DNA of 64,000 bases, from assembly GCA_008694505.1 (NCBI GenBank), contig VZDJ01000048.1:62001-126000 (forward strand), in the 5' to 3' direction. A model generated the notes under the pieces. The model did not search any database. It was not told the DNA's origin and saw only the letters and a list, made by a program, of their open reading frames with translations. Below are positions 12,201-27,200 of this stretch, one piece after another. The DNA is from Cyanoderma ruficeps (Eukaryota > Chordata > Aves > Passeriformes > Timaliidae). A program made the translations under genes and the position numbers. The first letter of the stretch is position 1; the number at the start of each line of letters is the position of its first letter.

Positions 12201-15200
12201 GCTGGGCACTGGTGAGGCCACACCTCGAGTGCTGTGTCCAGTTCTGGGCCCTCAGTGCAAGAAAGACACTGAAGTGCTGGAGAGAGTCCAGAGAAGGGGA
12301 ATGGAGCAGGGGAAGGGTCTGGAGCACAGGTCCAGTGAGGAGCAGCTGAGGGAGCTGGGGTTGTTTATCCTGGAGAAAAGGAGACTCACATGTGACGTTA
12401 TCACTCTCTACGCGTGAAGGGTGGCTGTAGCCAGGTGAGGTCGGTCTCTTCTCCCAGGCAGTGACAAAACAAGAAGAATTGGCCTTGAGCTGCACCGAGT
12501 GAGGTTCAGGTTGGACATTAGGAAAAATTTCTTCATGGAAAGAGTTGTCAAGCTTTGGAACAGGTGGAGTCACCTGGAAATATTTCAATAATGTGTGGAT
12601 ATGGCAGCTGGGGACATGGTTTAGTGATGGTGGTGCTGGTTTGGGGGTTGGGCTAGATGATCTTAAAGGTCTTTTACATCCATAATGATTCTGTGATTTT
12701 TACGATTATTTAGGCATTAAAGTTATCTGATAACTTGATATGATAAATGGCATTGGTTGCTAAATTGCTTGAGTACAAATCTGTAGTTTTAAGTTACAGC
12801 TTCATTTTACCAGCAGATGAGATGAAGTTGAGATGCTGGTTTTACTATCATTTATTTTGCTTTTATTTTTAAACAAACTGGGCCGTCAGCCCCCGTCCCC
12901 CCCCCCCGTCCCCCTCCCCCAATAAATGCACTTTGCTAATTTGGTAGTTAGTAATTGCCAGTCATAACAATAATTTCTGTGATTCCAGACAGCTTTAGCA
13001 GAGCAGGATATGTTTCTCTGACAGCTGTTTTTTATTTAATGTTTTCTAAGGCATTTCTGAGCATCTCCAAGAAGAACAATCTAACTTGAGTTTACTTGAT
13101 TCTGATCTTCTTGGTTGACAGTAAACTGTGAGATTATTCTAAGTAAAAACTCCTCCCTATTGCAAGAGTTTTTATCAGAGTCTAGATAGATATCTTCTTG
13201 TTTAGTTATTTCTTATCCTCGGTTTTGTCTGAGTAGCTTTTTCAATTTCTACCACTGTAGCAGTGAATAACAAACAAAATGTAAAGGATACTAAAATGAA
13301 GGTGAATGAAAATGAGATGTGATATTGTCAGGTACTCTGTGGATAATCAAAATGTTTAATGGATGTGTGCATGATGCTTCTTGACTTTTGTCTTTCAGGT
13401 CCGTATTGAGACAGCTACGACACTGAAGTTAAATATCCTTATTTGCAAAGCTGTTTGACTGGTTCTTAATTCTGAGTTACTAGAAAACAATCAATTTTAA
13501 ACTTACTACCAAATTCTTCATGTTCTAATTTTGGAGTATCCATGAAATATTTGCTCATTTGAGTCTTTGTATCTATCTGCAGTCTGTATTATTTTTCCTT
13601 AATGTTTATTTACCTGTAGATGACTTTGAGTTCAGAACTGACCAGTTCTTACCAGTAAGAGCATTTATATATTTTGAGGTGTAGATAAATCCATAGAGAA
13701 AAGCGGGAAAAAATATTTTCCAATTTCATTTTGAACTATGTTGTTTAGTAATTGATGTGTGTGCATGTTTGTATTGTATGTTCAGTCTTCACAGACCAAA
13801 TATATACTCATAGTGCTGCTGTTAAGGTTGCTAGTGTGTAGATACATTTTAGTATTATGCTATTACAACTTCATAGCAATATGTTTAGTGGTGTGCAGTT
13901 CTATAATCCAGAGCTCTGGCTCTGGGTGTTGCCAGATACTAAGCTTCTTTATGATAAGAAACTATTAAAACTGTATGTAACAAATACATCTCCACCACTG
14001 TGGCTTTCCCACATGCTTGTTTCACGCAGTACTCTCCAACCTGCTGCTTCTTAAAAATACTACATACAAGTATGTGGTTATAGTAGTGCCTTAAAAAGGC
14101 ACTACTTTCTGATTCTCCTATATTTGTGTTCTTTACCATGGCAATTACTATTGTCATTGAGTAAACAGCAGAAAGACATAAGTACACCAAAGTTTTATTT
14201 TGGTCACTCAAATTTAGCAGATGTTTTTTCTCGTTTCATTTTGACTTCTGTATTAATTTCAACTCACTTGAGAACAAACAAACCAAAAATGTAGAGTGCG
14301 TCTAGACTGTAAATACCGGAATTTTCTAATATGTCTTTTTCAGTTAAATATTGAACTTTTATCTACTGGCCCAAAAGCTGAAAAACTGTACCTTTGATTC
14401 AACTCTTAATAAAGTGCTCCTTCTGGAGGGACAGTCTATTTTGACTGTGAAATCATTTACACTTATCAAAACTTGAAAATGGCATACATTCAAACTGATC
14501 ATGTTTGAACTGGTATGTAGGAGTATATCTGAATTTTTTTACATTGTTTAGGCAATGATTGAGTAATCTGCTTTTTTCAAGTGAAAGAGTAACATTTTGC
14601 ACACTTTATAAGTGTTTTTCAAAGTTTATGGATGTCTTAGAGTTTTAAGCCTACAGGAAGGATACCACTTCATGTGACCAACTTTATTTTTCTTTTAGTA
14701 CCTGGAGTCCATGTTTACACTGCTCTTTCAGCTGCTTCAGGAAGTAACACAATGTGACACCAAAATGCATGTTCTTCATGTTCTATCCTGTGTGATTGAG
14801 AGAGTCAATATGCAGGTATTTTTTGAAATATATTTCAGTTTTAGCTTTGTCCTAAGAACATAGAGAAGGACTTGTTCTGGAAGGAAAATGTCGTCAGTTA
14901 AACTGGTTGTTGTTGTCAGAGATGCCTGCTGCAGTGTTCGCATTACTTGGTCCTCTTTCCAATTCTCATTTATCTTTTGTGTAAAATATTATCTTACTTT
15001 TCTTAACTTACTGTGTATATTTTCTGTTGAGTCAGCTTTTAGTGTACTGAAGGATTTTTACATCTTGTGACATGTCTTGCAATTTTATTTTTTTATTTCT
15101 ATTTATTCTACTTGTCTTGAATCTGAGCTAATATTTTAATCTATATTACACATTAAAAAACACATTTTTGGAGAAAAGTGCTTTGCACTCATAGGGAGCA

Positions 15201-18200
15201 TGCGATTAAATTTGTAATTTCTTGTTGATACTGATATGGGTCAGAGTTGCCTCTACAGCACTCTCCTTAAATACATGACAGGTTTCAAATTCACCTTGTG
15301 AATTCTCAGTACTTTAGTGTTAAAGCATGTGCTTTAGCTTTTACATAAAGAATTTGAAGATGGTTTTGCAGAATTAAACCATGAGTAGTTGACTGCTTTT
15401 GTCTCAGGTTTTGTTGTGATGTGTTTGGTTTGGTGTTTTTTTTTTCAGTAATACTGTATTAAGGACATAGATAATGCATGTTTTCGAGTTTATCTCGTCT
15501 TTCTACAAGTAATCCTGTCTGAGAGCCAGATGAAGCTTTCATAATTGTCCCTTATAGAAAAAAATCAACCTGAGAGCAGATTTCTCTGCAGTTTAGAGAA
15601 GCTGCATTAAAAACTGGTTAAGAAAGAACCCTTGAATATGTTTAGGTTAATTCCTAATTAAATACTTTTAAAGACAAATAGATTAATCTTTTAGTATTGA
15701 AGACCATAATAGAAAAAATATATAGGCTAGGACAAATCTCTGAAAGTTACACAGTCTTAACTCTTGCTCAAAGGCTAGGTAACTCCAGAGGTTTTTCAGG
15801 ACCTTTTTTTTTTCTTTTTTTTTTTTTTTTTTTTTTTTTCCTTTGTNGTCTAAGTGAAGACTATATTGATACGAAAATATCTCTGTGTATCAAGTTTTAA
15901 ATATTTTTTTGTGTTCTATTTACTACATAAGCTTGATTGCCATACACAAATCTCACCATAAGTAATATGTTCTTTTCAATCTACTTTGCAGTCAAATCAG
16001 TCACAGAATAAAGAGTGTGATGTTTTTGAAAGATTTAAGCAAACTTAAATCAGTATTTTTACTGATACAAAAGCAGCTCCTATATTTTTCAGAAACTATG
16101 CTTGGGATAAATTATTAGTCTTGTTTCACATATTAAGAAACAAATTTATGTTCTGAACTTCAGATACGACCATACGTAGGATGTTTGGTTCAGTATTTAC
16201 CACTCCTTTGGAAGCAGAGTGAGGAGCACAACATGCTACGATGTGCCATTCTAACCACCCTCATCCATCTTGTCCAGGTAAGGAATCTGAGTCACAAAAA
16301 CATTATCAGTACCTCCTACAATTCCTTCCTGATGATAAAACAATATGTGGTTACATTGCCTGCAGAACCTGGGGTATTAACCACTTCTTTAATACAGACT
16401 ATATGGCACACTGCCTTCTCCAACTGCTGCTGCATCTCAAAGAAAATGTAGTAGGATCAGCAGAGACCAAGAGAAGTGCCCCTACAACAGTGTCTGTGCA
16501 GGAACAGACTTAATATGCAGGCAGTCTTGAACTTGTGGAAATGCATGACTTAGAAGGATGGTATTGTAGAGGTTAACAGTGGAGAGAAATTGAAAACAAA
16601 ATGACAAATATTATTATAGAAGGAGAACTTAAAGGTTCTTTCCAAAGCTGAGTAACATCAAATGAAGAGGAAATAGATTTTTACAATAAACAAATTGTGG
16701 AAATTCTTCTTTGTCTCCCATGTGGAGACTAAAATATGAGTATTTTTTACAAAAGGTGTATCTCTTGGTGTAGATAGACGCAAAAAGATGAGACAGATTT
16801 GTAGAAGAATGTTTTTCTTTTAAGGCACATTTGTTTCAGTAAGTAGATAATCCACAGAGAAGCTGCAATTTAGAAATATCAGATAATTTTAAATTTTCCA
16901 TGGTCAAAATGCAGGAATTATGCAAATTCAGCATTCCACCAGCCTCAGTCTCTTAAGCAGTAGTATTGCAATATTTTGTAATGCTGTTCAGTAATTGACA
17001 GTTGTTCCCAATTTACTCTTAATTGTTCAAAAGTCTCATGGATCACATAAAAACTGAATCACTGTCATCAGTCTGTGAATCTTTGTGTAGCTATAAAAAC
17101 AAACCTTTCTCCTGAATATTAGATCATGTCAAATGATTTTGTAAACGATAAGAACCAGAGAGTAATTCTTTCCTTGACTTGTAAAACATTAGGCTTTTAG
17201 TCATTTGGTATTTGTTAGACTCGAGACTTCTCCAAGAAAGAGAATGACCAGTGAATGTTTTTAGGAATGTATATTCTTTATCATTTTTTCTAGCAGACTA
17301 TTGATAAATGGATTGTTTTCAAAAAATATAACCTTTTCAAGACATGTTGAGAGAAAGCTTAGGAATATCAGACTGTTTTATTGGTGTATGAAATGGAAGC
17401 AAGTTTAACCTTTGATTTCTTGAATGTGTGTTTACATGTGAATATAACAGCAGTATAGATCTTTTCCATGCTATTTTTGAAACGCTTGATTTAAGGCTTT
17501 TGACATATTTTACATTTCTTACGTATTTTGTAGGGATTGGGAGCAGACAGCAAAAATCTCTACCCTTTTCTACTTCCAGTTATCCAGCTAAGTACAGATG
17601 TTTCTCAACCTCCACATGTCTATCTTCTGGAAGATGGTTTAGAGCTGTGGTAAGAATGTTTCCTTTCTAATTTTAAAACAGTTATTTTTGTATCTCCAGA
17701 AGAAAAAAGTTGTAAGAAGCATTGAATATTAAAATTGGTATGTTCTTGTTACCTTACTTTGACATCACCTATATCACACCTTTTCTCAGAAGACAGGAGG
17801 TTAGGAAATTTATACACTCAGCTGTTTTTAGTTGTATTTCTTCTATTATTAATTTTCAGGCAGTTGATACTGAAGATATTATTCTGTATATACTCTTGAT
17901 TATGAACAGCAGGACGAAAGGTCTGGATGCACTACAATGTGCATGCTAATTTAACAATTTGGTGTGCTTGCCTTTGGGAGAACAGTGAGCAAGCAGATCA
18001 GAGCTGGTTGCAGGAAGAGATGTCAGAATCACAAGGATAAAGTGTAGGAGTTACTTTTTATATCTCAGACTATTTGGTGACTGAACATAAAACAAGAAGT
18101 GACACAGTGCTCAGTTTGCCATGAGCCTGATTTATTTGTTTCTGTTGTGGCTGATGCTATAAGAAGGGAGAATGGTTACCTGGACCAAATTCTGAAGAAT

Positions 18201-21200
18201 AGGAATACATAGAGTTTGCCTTAAAACAATGAGTGATTCCTTTGATCTAAATTGTAGATGGGCCTTTCAAGTACAAATACTTAACCTACAAACGATCTGT
18301 TCTATATACAGCAAAACTGAGATTTATAATGCTGGTGGCAGCAAGTCAAAGTGCAAGAGCTTCTAAAAATTTAGCATAGAGGTCTTTTACATATATCAGT
18401 TCAGAACTTTTATATCTTCTTAATAATACTGATCTTGAAGCCACTCTTCTGATGTTTGTGCAGCAGAATGATATTTTAAGATGTCCTAGAGCATCAGAGA
18501 AGTCTGGAGAGCTGGCAGAGACAGTTAGGACTCCAAGGGTTTCTTGAACCAAGAGCAGAAAAACTAAGATATTTCACATAACCAGACATACTATTTAAAT
18601 ATGGTAATCCCATGCCTAAGATCTAAGGAATTTGTTTCTGTGGCTTTAAGTACAAGCTTAATTTATAACTACTGTTTTCAAACCTCAGGTATTTTGAATT
18701 GTTATAAACAATGCATGATAATCAGTGTATCATTTGAGACATTAAAAAAATGTAAATATGTGAACTGGTCCATCACAGCTTCTCCTTTGAGGTCTATAAC
18801 ACAACATGTGTTGTCCTTGGTCTGTAAATATCTCTGTCTACCCATCTTCTCCATGTTCCCTGCCTGGCTATTTAGACATTCTCACTGTTGCATTTCAGAG
18901 CTTATGTTGTCTTTATAAAAAGACTGTAGCATGTTTTTCTTTGTTTTCCTACCTTGGCAAGACCTGTGTCTATACTGATGAGTGTGTTGTAAGGACTATT
19001 GCTCTGCTTGAAGTATGATTCTGGTAATTGTTACACATGGTTGATAATATAGATGGTTACTGGAAGTTAAAATGTTTACATCTGTCAAAATGATTGCTCA
19101 ATGTTACTCATACAACATCTGAAATATTTTGCTTAATCTGTTCTTAGGTTAGTGACCTTGGAGAACAGTCCGTGTCTTACACCAGAACTCCTGAGAATAT
19201 TTCAGAATATGTCTGCCCTTCTGGGTAAGTCTTCTACTAATAAAATTTCAGGGTTTTTTCCTGCTGCATTTTTCATCCACTAAGCAGATGCTCCTGTGGC
19301 TCCAAGTACTAAGGGAGCTTGCAGAACTGTTACAAAAATTGAGGAACAGGTTTTTATTGTCTGACTTTCTCATCTTTTTTAATATTTATGATCTACTTAC
19401 CCTAGTTCTCTTTTTTAAATAAGTTGGAACTGCTGTACATGAAAGATAAGACAAATTTCAGTTTATCATGAGAAGTTTCTGAAATTTAACACCAAATGTG
19501 TCTAGTGTTATTGATGTTGATTATATGGAATATTTGCCTGTTCTGCTTACAACCAGAATGAAGTTATTAGTTTTTCCCTTATTCAGTTAATAACAATGTA
19601 GGATGTTTTCAAACTACCTAAATATGTCTGTAAACATTTGAATCAAGCACCGAAAATAAAAATAGCAGTTTGTTGGCAAAATATAAGCTTAATAATGACA
19701 ATTAGGATATAATGCTTAGGAAATACTGATATTTCAAGTGCTTTTTCTTCATAATAAAGGGAATATAAGAATTCTGCGGTTTAATTTTATGCTAATAGGT
19801 TTGTGTTTAGGTCTTTAGCTATCCTTTTGAGGTTTCAACACTAATACAGGAAATGGGTTAATTTTCTTAGAGATATGTGTTCACAGCATTACAGAAGTTA
19901 GCTTTTTAATTGATAATTGTTTTCAGGACTTAATGTTTTATTCTATTTCTACTGGTCAGTAGAAAATTATGTCACGGTAGGTAGGTGCAGGGTGATGTCT
20001 TCTGTCATTTCTCATATACAAGATCTCCAATAACAAAACTGCTCTGTTTACTGGTGGCTTTATGGTTAAATACAGCTACTGCTAAGATTCTGTAGCTGTG
20101 GAGTCCTTACTATTGTCATCATCCATAACTACACACCTACCCTTCTGCCTTCGTGTTCTGTGTCAGTCAGAGGTGGAATGTGCTGCAGGAAGCCTGCACT
20201 GAGTGTGTATGGCTGTGATTTTCATGGTTTGTCACACTGCTAATCTGCTGGAGTTAAATTCAGACATACTCTGTGTTTGTGGCTTGTTTGCTGGCTGCTG
20301 CTATTTTCTCAGTAGCAGAAACTGAGTCCAGTCCTCAGTCTGAGCCCAGTCCTCACATGATACTTTTCAGGGAAGAGATGAGTAGAAATGGATACCTTGG
20401 CAAACTCTTCTTAGAAAAGGTGGAGGTATTCTGGAATATTCAATACTTGTAATGATTTCCTTGTTTTATGAATGAATCCCGGAGAATAGTGATGCTCTCC
20501 TTTGGAAAAAAAAAATACATTCTCAAGAGAAATTATTTATTCTGAAAAATGAAAACTGTATGATGCTGGTAAAGTAAGTAGTACAGTTAAGCTGGATAGG
20601 GTTTCCTTAGGACAAGCCTTCAAACATGCTTATGTCAAACTTTTTTTTTTAATCAGACTTGGGAGCGAGTGGCAAAAACACAGCAGCTGATGTGTAATCA
20701 CAGAGTGATTTTGTCCTATAGGCTTCTGTACTACTTTACTTCCTGAGCATTTTTCTGAGAAACTGGTTTTTTGAGTGTCATGTTTGTCAAAAATTTTGAT
20801 TGCTGCAAAATGATGCACGTTTTGCCTGGAAGTGGAAACCATTCTGGTATGCTCTTTGTCTACAAATTCTATCAGGAGAATCTGACTAGACAGCCTCCAC
20901 GACACAGCCATGGTATTATGATGCTGAAATGGAGCTAGAATTTTGAATTAGTGCTAACCTTATGTTAAAACATGGTAGTTAGAAAACCAGTACAGTACTG
21001 CCATCCGCTATCCCTGAGAGAGCTACTTCATTCAGGACACTTGAAAAAGAGATTCTCCACTTAAATCAAGTGCAACAGTAGAGTTTAAAGTGCAGCATCT
21101 TGCAAAAGAAAAGGCCTTGATTAGGCATGATCAACTGTGCTAGTTAATTAAATAACTATTTAGTCTTAAACCTGTATGAAGAGTTTTTCCAGTACAGCAG

Positions 21201-24200
21201 TAGCAGTATTCAGCTGAAACTTCCATCACTTTAAGTCAGACTCTTCTGTCCTTCTTAGCATGGTGATGTAGCTGTCAGAAAAAGGTGTTTTAACAGAGAA
21301 GTCAAAATTGCAAAGTCTTGTGTGCCTTAACTGTCTGAGATAAGGCAAAAAAGATAATCTTTCCAAGACTGGCTTTCAATTCAATCTGAAGTCATCAAAG
21401 TAAAAGTCAAAGGACAGATGAGGTGAAGAGAAGTTCTGAATAGGTAATTACCATGCCTATGTTTTTTGGAGTAGGGTGGAGAACTAGAAAAAAGATGCTC
21501 CAGAAAATCAGTTCTTGAAAATACAATGTAAGGAGTATTACTTACTCCTGTACCTTTTTTCCTGAATTTATTTTTACTGAATGGGATTACTGTAATATAC
21601 AGGTAATTAACTATTTTCCTGGTATGTTTACCTTCTACATCAGCATGTAAGTCATTCAGAAAAATATGTCAGAGATCAACATGGTTGAACTAGAAGAGCT
21701 GGAGGGCAGGGAGAGAAGAATTCATATGTGAGATTTTTGAACTTGAAGGGGAAAGATAAATATATGTATATAGTTTTTGTTTTCCTTTTTTAACTAATCT
21801 GAAAATAATATGTAGTTGTTCACTTCCAGATACATTATGTCCTTACGAAAAAAATCTTTTTGTACCCATTTCAGGATACTGCTGTTGTTGGAAGTGGATG
21901 TCAGAGGAGTTATACAAATCAATTAGATTTGCCTTCAGGAGCAGAATGTTACATTTGATATGAAGGGTTGATTTCACTTGCATAAGTGACCGACCTTCAA
22001 AGATTATGGTGCTATCACTGATGTACAATAATTATTCACAGCATAATTGTCATACTTGATTTGCAGTTCAGCTCTGCTGCTACTGTTTAAACTCTGTTGA
22101 AATGTAATTGCCCTGTAGAGGGATTGCACAATCTCTTTAATACATCTCTGGGAATGTATTGAATAATGCGAAATGGAGAAATAATTAATTGCCGAAGGAT
22201 GGAAGCATTTTTGCACTGAGGCTGCTTAAAATGACAGTTGAATCTGATACAATTTCAAGTTGAGAACATGGTCAAAATCTAGACATACCTGTTCCAAGAG
22301 TTTAATATGCATGTGCTGTACCTGTAAAGGTACAGGCAAAAACAGGTTACTGGAACTGGACTAACTCCTCTCATCCAAACAAAACTCAAAGGAGCACCTT
22401 AATGAATTCAAAGAAATATGTTTGATTCAAGAAAACCTGGCCAGAGAATTGATGCTTCTAAATGTAGTTAGTTGGACATGAGATCTTTCTAGAAAATTTT
22501 GCTGAATGCTGAGCTGCAGATGAGTGATAGAAGTTCTGTCATTTTCATTGCACCTGTCATACCTGTTTTCATTTTGACCTGAAGTACAATTTTTGCTACT
22601 CACATTTTATTACCTTTTGTCAGTTATCACAGAATGGAAAGTTATGGAAAACTTAGTAATACTTCATGTTTATATGACCATTTATTTAGAATTTTTCTAT
22701 TTGCTTCAGTGTCTGAAACTTCAAATATGATTGTATCCAGTAAAGAAAAAAAAACACAAATGCAGACCTCTAAGGAGAACTCAATGTGTAACTCTAGTAA
22801 TATGCTACTAAATCTAAACTCACAGATACCTTGGAATCTTTTGATATCAAAAGATTGGATTGATAGATGATCTCTTTTCAAGTCAAGAGACAGAAATACT
22901 CTTAATAAATGATTACAAGATATGACCTGTCTGAGTACTGACATATGAATGCACTCATGAATGCAAAGTTGTCCTATGCCGTATCAAATGGAAGAACATT
23001 AATATTCTACCTAATATGTGGAGGAAAGGAAGAAAACCTGCGGAACCTTCCCAGAACTGTATGGATGATGTAATGGAGAAGCAGCCATGGTCATGGTGAT
23101 AACTGTTTTTGATAGAAGTTTTTATATATAAATATCACTAGTGTAAGCCACACTTTTGTATGGCTGCTTTCATCTAAGGCATGGGAGACATATGAAGTCT
23201 TAGCCAGATGTTTGTTCCATCTGGTAAAGGAATTTTATTTAAAATCCATGTGAAAGTATTTTCCTGTTGGGTCTTCATGATGATTTTATTAGATATTTTA
23301 AAGGTGGTGGAGCTGAGGTCCACATCTTTTACCAAGAATAGTTTGTCTCCCAAATCGGTTTTAAGGAAATTTATCCCTTTGCAGTTTTTTTGTCTTTTGC
23401 ATTGTTTTTATACAGTGTTGTCTTTCTGCACTAGTATCAACATTCATGTGAAACTTTGAAACTTCATTTTGCTTTGAGTTCTGCTTATACAGAGTGATTT
23501 TTTTTTCCTTAAACAGTCTTACAGGTAGTGCCTGAGGATATATCTTTTTCTCTCTCTTCAAGGTGCTGCTGTAGATCATCCTCTGTGTGTATTTATCTCT
23601 TAGATGGGTATGCTCTCTTTACTGAAATACTCAAGCTATGCCCTGCAGCTCAGTGTAGCTCAGTGCCATTTGATATAGCAGCTCAATGGCATTTGTTATG
23701 GCATCTGGGTCAGAAGAGCAGAACTGCAATCTTTATTTCATTCTTTCTGCTCAGCATTTACTGATTCAGTGCGAGAGAGATAATTTATCAGTAATCGCAA
23801 GTCTCTGAAGTACATGTTTCTTTTATTCTGTCTTTAATATCTTCTTAACCCAGTATTACATCCAAAACCTGACTTCTGTCTGTTTGGTTTTTGTTTTTAG
23901 TTAGCACTGGCTTTTGAGGTTGTAGGATTTCTTGTGCTTCCATTTGCGCACAAGAGCTGTCATCCCACTTCTGTAATTGTCTCCGCAGGGAGAGGGAACC
24001 TGATTGGCACTGGAGTGAAGATCTTTTTCTACTTGTTGGCCTCTGGCACTACATGCCAGAGAAAAAAGACTTCTGGAAGCAAATCATCTTGGTTGTACTT
24101 CAATTTGGTGATCAGGTTCTGAATTGTGATTTCTATTTTTTCCAGAGCTGAGTTCAGAAAACCTCAAAAATTGCTTTAAGATCATCAATGCTTATATTTT

Positions 24201-27200
24201 CTTATCATCATCTGAATTTTTGCAGGTATGTTACCATTATATAAAGATCCATATTATCACTTAATTATTTACTGGCAGACTGTTTTTTCTCTCATCTTGG
24301 AACATACCATTCACACAAACATTTATACTGTTACTCATTTATATGTGTACAAACATACTGTTCTAATGCTCATTATGGTGCACAATGGACACGCCGATTT
24401 GAGACATATTATTATTTAGAATTAATGCTTTGTGGATTGATTTAGTAGTTTGATATCTGAAAAGGTCCTGTGTTGGGTAATAATAGTTACTCTAATTATC
24501 CTACCTGATTTAAATTATGAATATGTGTTCTAGCGAGAGTTGAACTAGAGATATTATGCCTTGTTGTCACACCTTCTTCATTAGAAAATTCTGAGATTGA
24601 TTGTTTAAATGTCCTGCAATGTCAAAAGAGCAACAAAATGCTTAATTTAGATTTTAATTAGAATGATTTAACATTTTAGCAGATATGATCTTTGAAGAGA
24701 AACTGGATCTTTAGGCATATATCAACCCTAAGAAATTGAATTTTGAAATATGTACAAATATATAAAATGCATTGTATAATACCTGCTTTTGTGTTTCAGA
24801 TGTATGCTGCTGACTTATGTCGGTCATTTTGTGAGCTTCTGAAGGACATAACTACTGAAGGTCAAGTTCAAATTTTAAAGGTAGAGTATAATGAAAATAA
24901 TATCCAGCGGCTCAGCTCTGTACATGTAATGTTTTCAGGTAGAATTTAGAACATGTAGAAGAAACCAGTGTATTTAGCAGAATTTGGCATGGGAGTTAAA
25001 CCATCAGTGGTGGTTTAACTACTTACTTGAAGCCTGTATATGTGTTTAGAGACCTAGTGAGTGTAGAGCAGACTTTTCCAATCTTTACTGAATGCTGTAT
25101 GTACGTGGTCCCCATGAAATTCCTTTGTATACCATACTTCCTTTTGTACCAGACACAGAGTTCAGTTTTTGTTTGCCTTTGGCATAAGTTGGTGTTGCAA
25201 TGGCCATAACTGCTTGAATAAAGTTGCTAAAGGTTTTTCAAAGCACCAGAAAATTATATTTTCACACAGGCCTTCAAATGGTGTTGTGAAACTCAAAGCT
25301 TTTGAAATATTAATAGCAATAATTTGAATGTGTGTTCTGAAGAATTTCAGGAATTAAAGTTGGAATATACATTGAAAAATAACTGAGTAGTAGCTGTAGT
25401 AGTCTACTACTAACACTTCCAGTGGTTGCACTAACAGGGGGCTCTTGTGTTGCTTATGAAAACTTGGACTTGAATTCAATTAATTGTAAATGCAATGGAG
25501 AATATAAATTGGATCCCACCTGTCTGTCTGGTGGATCACACAACTTCTTCCAGAGTCCAGGACAGAAAAAAACTGGTGAAGTTGATAGTCTTCCCTCTTT
25601 GTAGTTACTGCTGTGAGGAGCTTAAGACTTCTAGTTCTGAAATTTAAAATGTCAATTCCAGTCTATCAGTGATACTATTTGAAGTCTGTAGTTGGGCAAA
25701 TGTTTTATGCAGCAGCTTTTAATCATATTTCTAAAATGGAATTATACTACTAATACAGAATCATTTATTCACTTGGGTCCCTGTGTGGCCTTGCATTAGC
25801 TGCAGGATTTGTCCAGTATACTTGGAACACTTTCCTAGTATGTCCTCTTGATTCCACAGGGATAACTGAGCTATCATCCTTGTAAATGTTTTTAGAAAAA
25901 ACTAAAGTTTTGTCAGGCTTCACTATGCTGGCATGTTAAACAAAAAAAAAATCCAAAATCTAGATAAGCATTGGGAACAGAAACACCCAGGGGTGTTCTC
26001 TGAAATAGTTTCCTGCAAACAGCTTTGGGTGGATTGTAAATAGATGTTATAACAGTAAGTAAATAAGGTTGAAAAATACTAATTTGGACTGATAAGACAA
26101 TTTGTTGCAAGATTGCTGAGGTTTGATGTGATTTGATTTTCTAATTATCTGACACAGACAATAAAAGGCTTAAAAAGACTGTGCAAGGAACAAAGGAGTT
26201 GGCCAGAACTTCCAGTACTCAGAAGAGTGGGGGAAATGTTATGTTTACCTCTGTACATAATAAGCTTCTTCTATACCTCTGCATATTAAAAGTCTACAAA
26301 ATTGAGAGGCATTGAGAAAGGTCAACTGCCTAACACTTTTCTCAATCCGAAAAATACAGTATTAAAGGAAACTGTTGGGAACAAGGTTCAAAAAGGAGAA
26401 AAAATATTTAGGGGAGATTGCTCAAGAGCACAGAAGAGTTAATCCTTGTTGAAATTCCTCTGAGGTGGAAGTAAATGGAGACTAAGAGTGTTTAGGTGAG
26501 CTACCTTTATGATATCTTTATGTGCTTTGTAAACACATGTGCGTGTTCATGCATGTGGCATCACTGTCTTTACCTGGCAGTAGGAGTGAGGAGCCCTCAG
26601 CCTCTTCCCACCTCTTTTGATACAAGGGTAGAGAACAAATATCTGGGCCAAAGAAAAACTGAAGAAGGCAGGAAAACAAGTTACTTCAGGGAACAGCACA
26701 TGNGGCTGAAAAACAAAGGGTAAAGGGTTTAAACATTGCTAGCCAGAGCAAGGTACCCAGGATAGCACCTCTGAGAGCACACTGCAAAGAGCTGGTAGGT
26801 CCTAATGAGTGGTTTCTCAAAAAAGTGACATGACAAAGCTATGGAAAATACACCCTGAACTGCTGGTACTTTGCCCTACCAACCACCTCAATCTGCTGCT
26901 TTTCCTGGAACCATAACAAGGTCCTTTTTTCCAAACCATCTCATCAACTTTGCCTGGGCCATGGGGAGGCTTGTGAGGTGCTTGGCTAGGTGGGTTTTGT
27001 TGGCCTGTCAGCTTTCACCAGGTGCATTTATGCAAATCATGTTTGCAGAATATTTTACTAGAATATAGTTTCAGCAGTCTGGGATTTGCTGGTATTTAAT
27101 GGTAGCCTTCCTATGAGCACTTTATATGTGTACACCAGTACACGTGGTTTTAAAGCTTCAGTTAAGATTTGTGAATATACTTGTTGTGGTTTGAGGAGGA

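Larger units (their letters stand above)
11465..13398 (+). other. IPO11: IPO11 intron between window exons 9 and 10
   Basis: A GT-AG intron containing the CR1 copy (11871-12705) and the C-rich tract. The remainder is AT-rich with nothing recognised. Confidence 0.75.
13655..19147 (+). other. IPO11: IPO11 introns between window exons 11 and 15
   Basis: Four GT-AG introns: 13655-14698, 14816-16163 (with the poly-T tract), 16278-17533 and 17650-19147. All are AT-rich. No further repeat families or RNA genes were recognised. Confidence 0.7.

Noticed and set aside
11956..12588. 210-codon minus-strand open frame
   Set aside because: It lies entirely within the CR1 copy, opposite the element's own direction, and is a composition artefact of GC-rich repeat DNA.
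13614..13619. AG at CTGTAG as an alternative acceptor to the AT-AC junction
   Set aside because: It would remove the Thr-Val codons and needs a GT donor. The sequence after exon 10 is ATATCCTT.
16185..16451. IPO11 exon 13 frame staying open 58 codons into the intron
   Set aside because: The exon-intron border is fixed by protein similarity and a consensus GTAAGG donor. Retention would insert unrelated residues.
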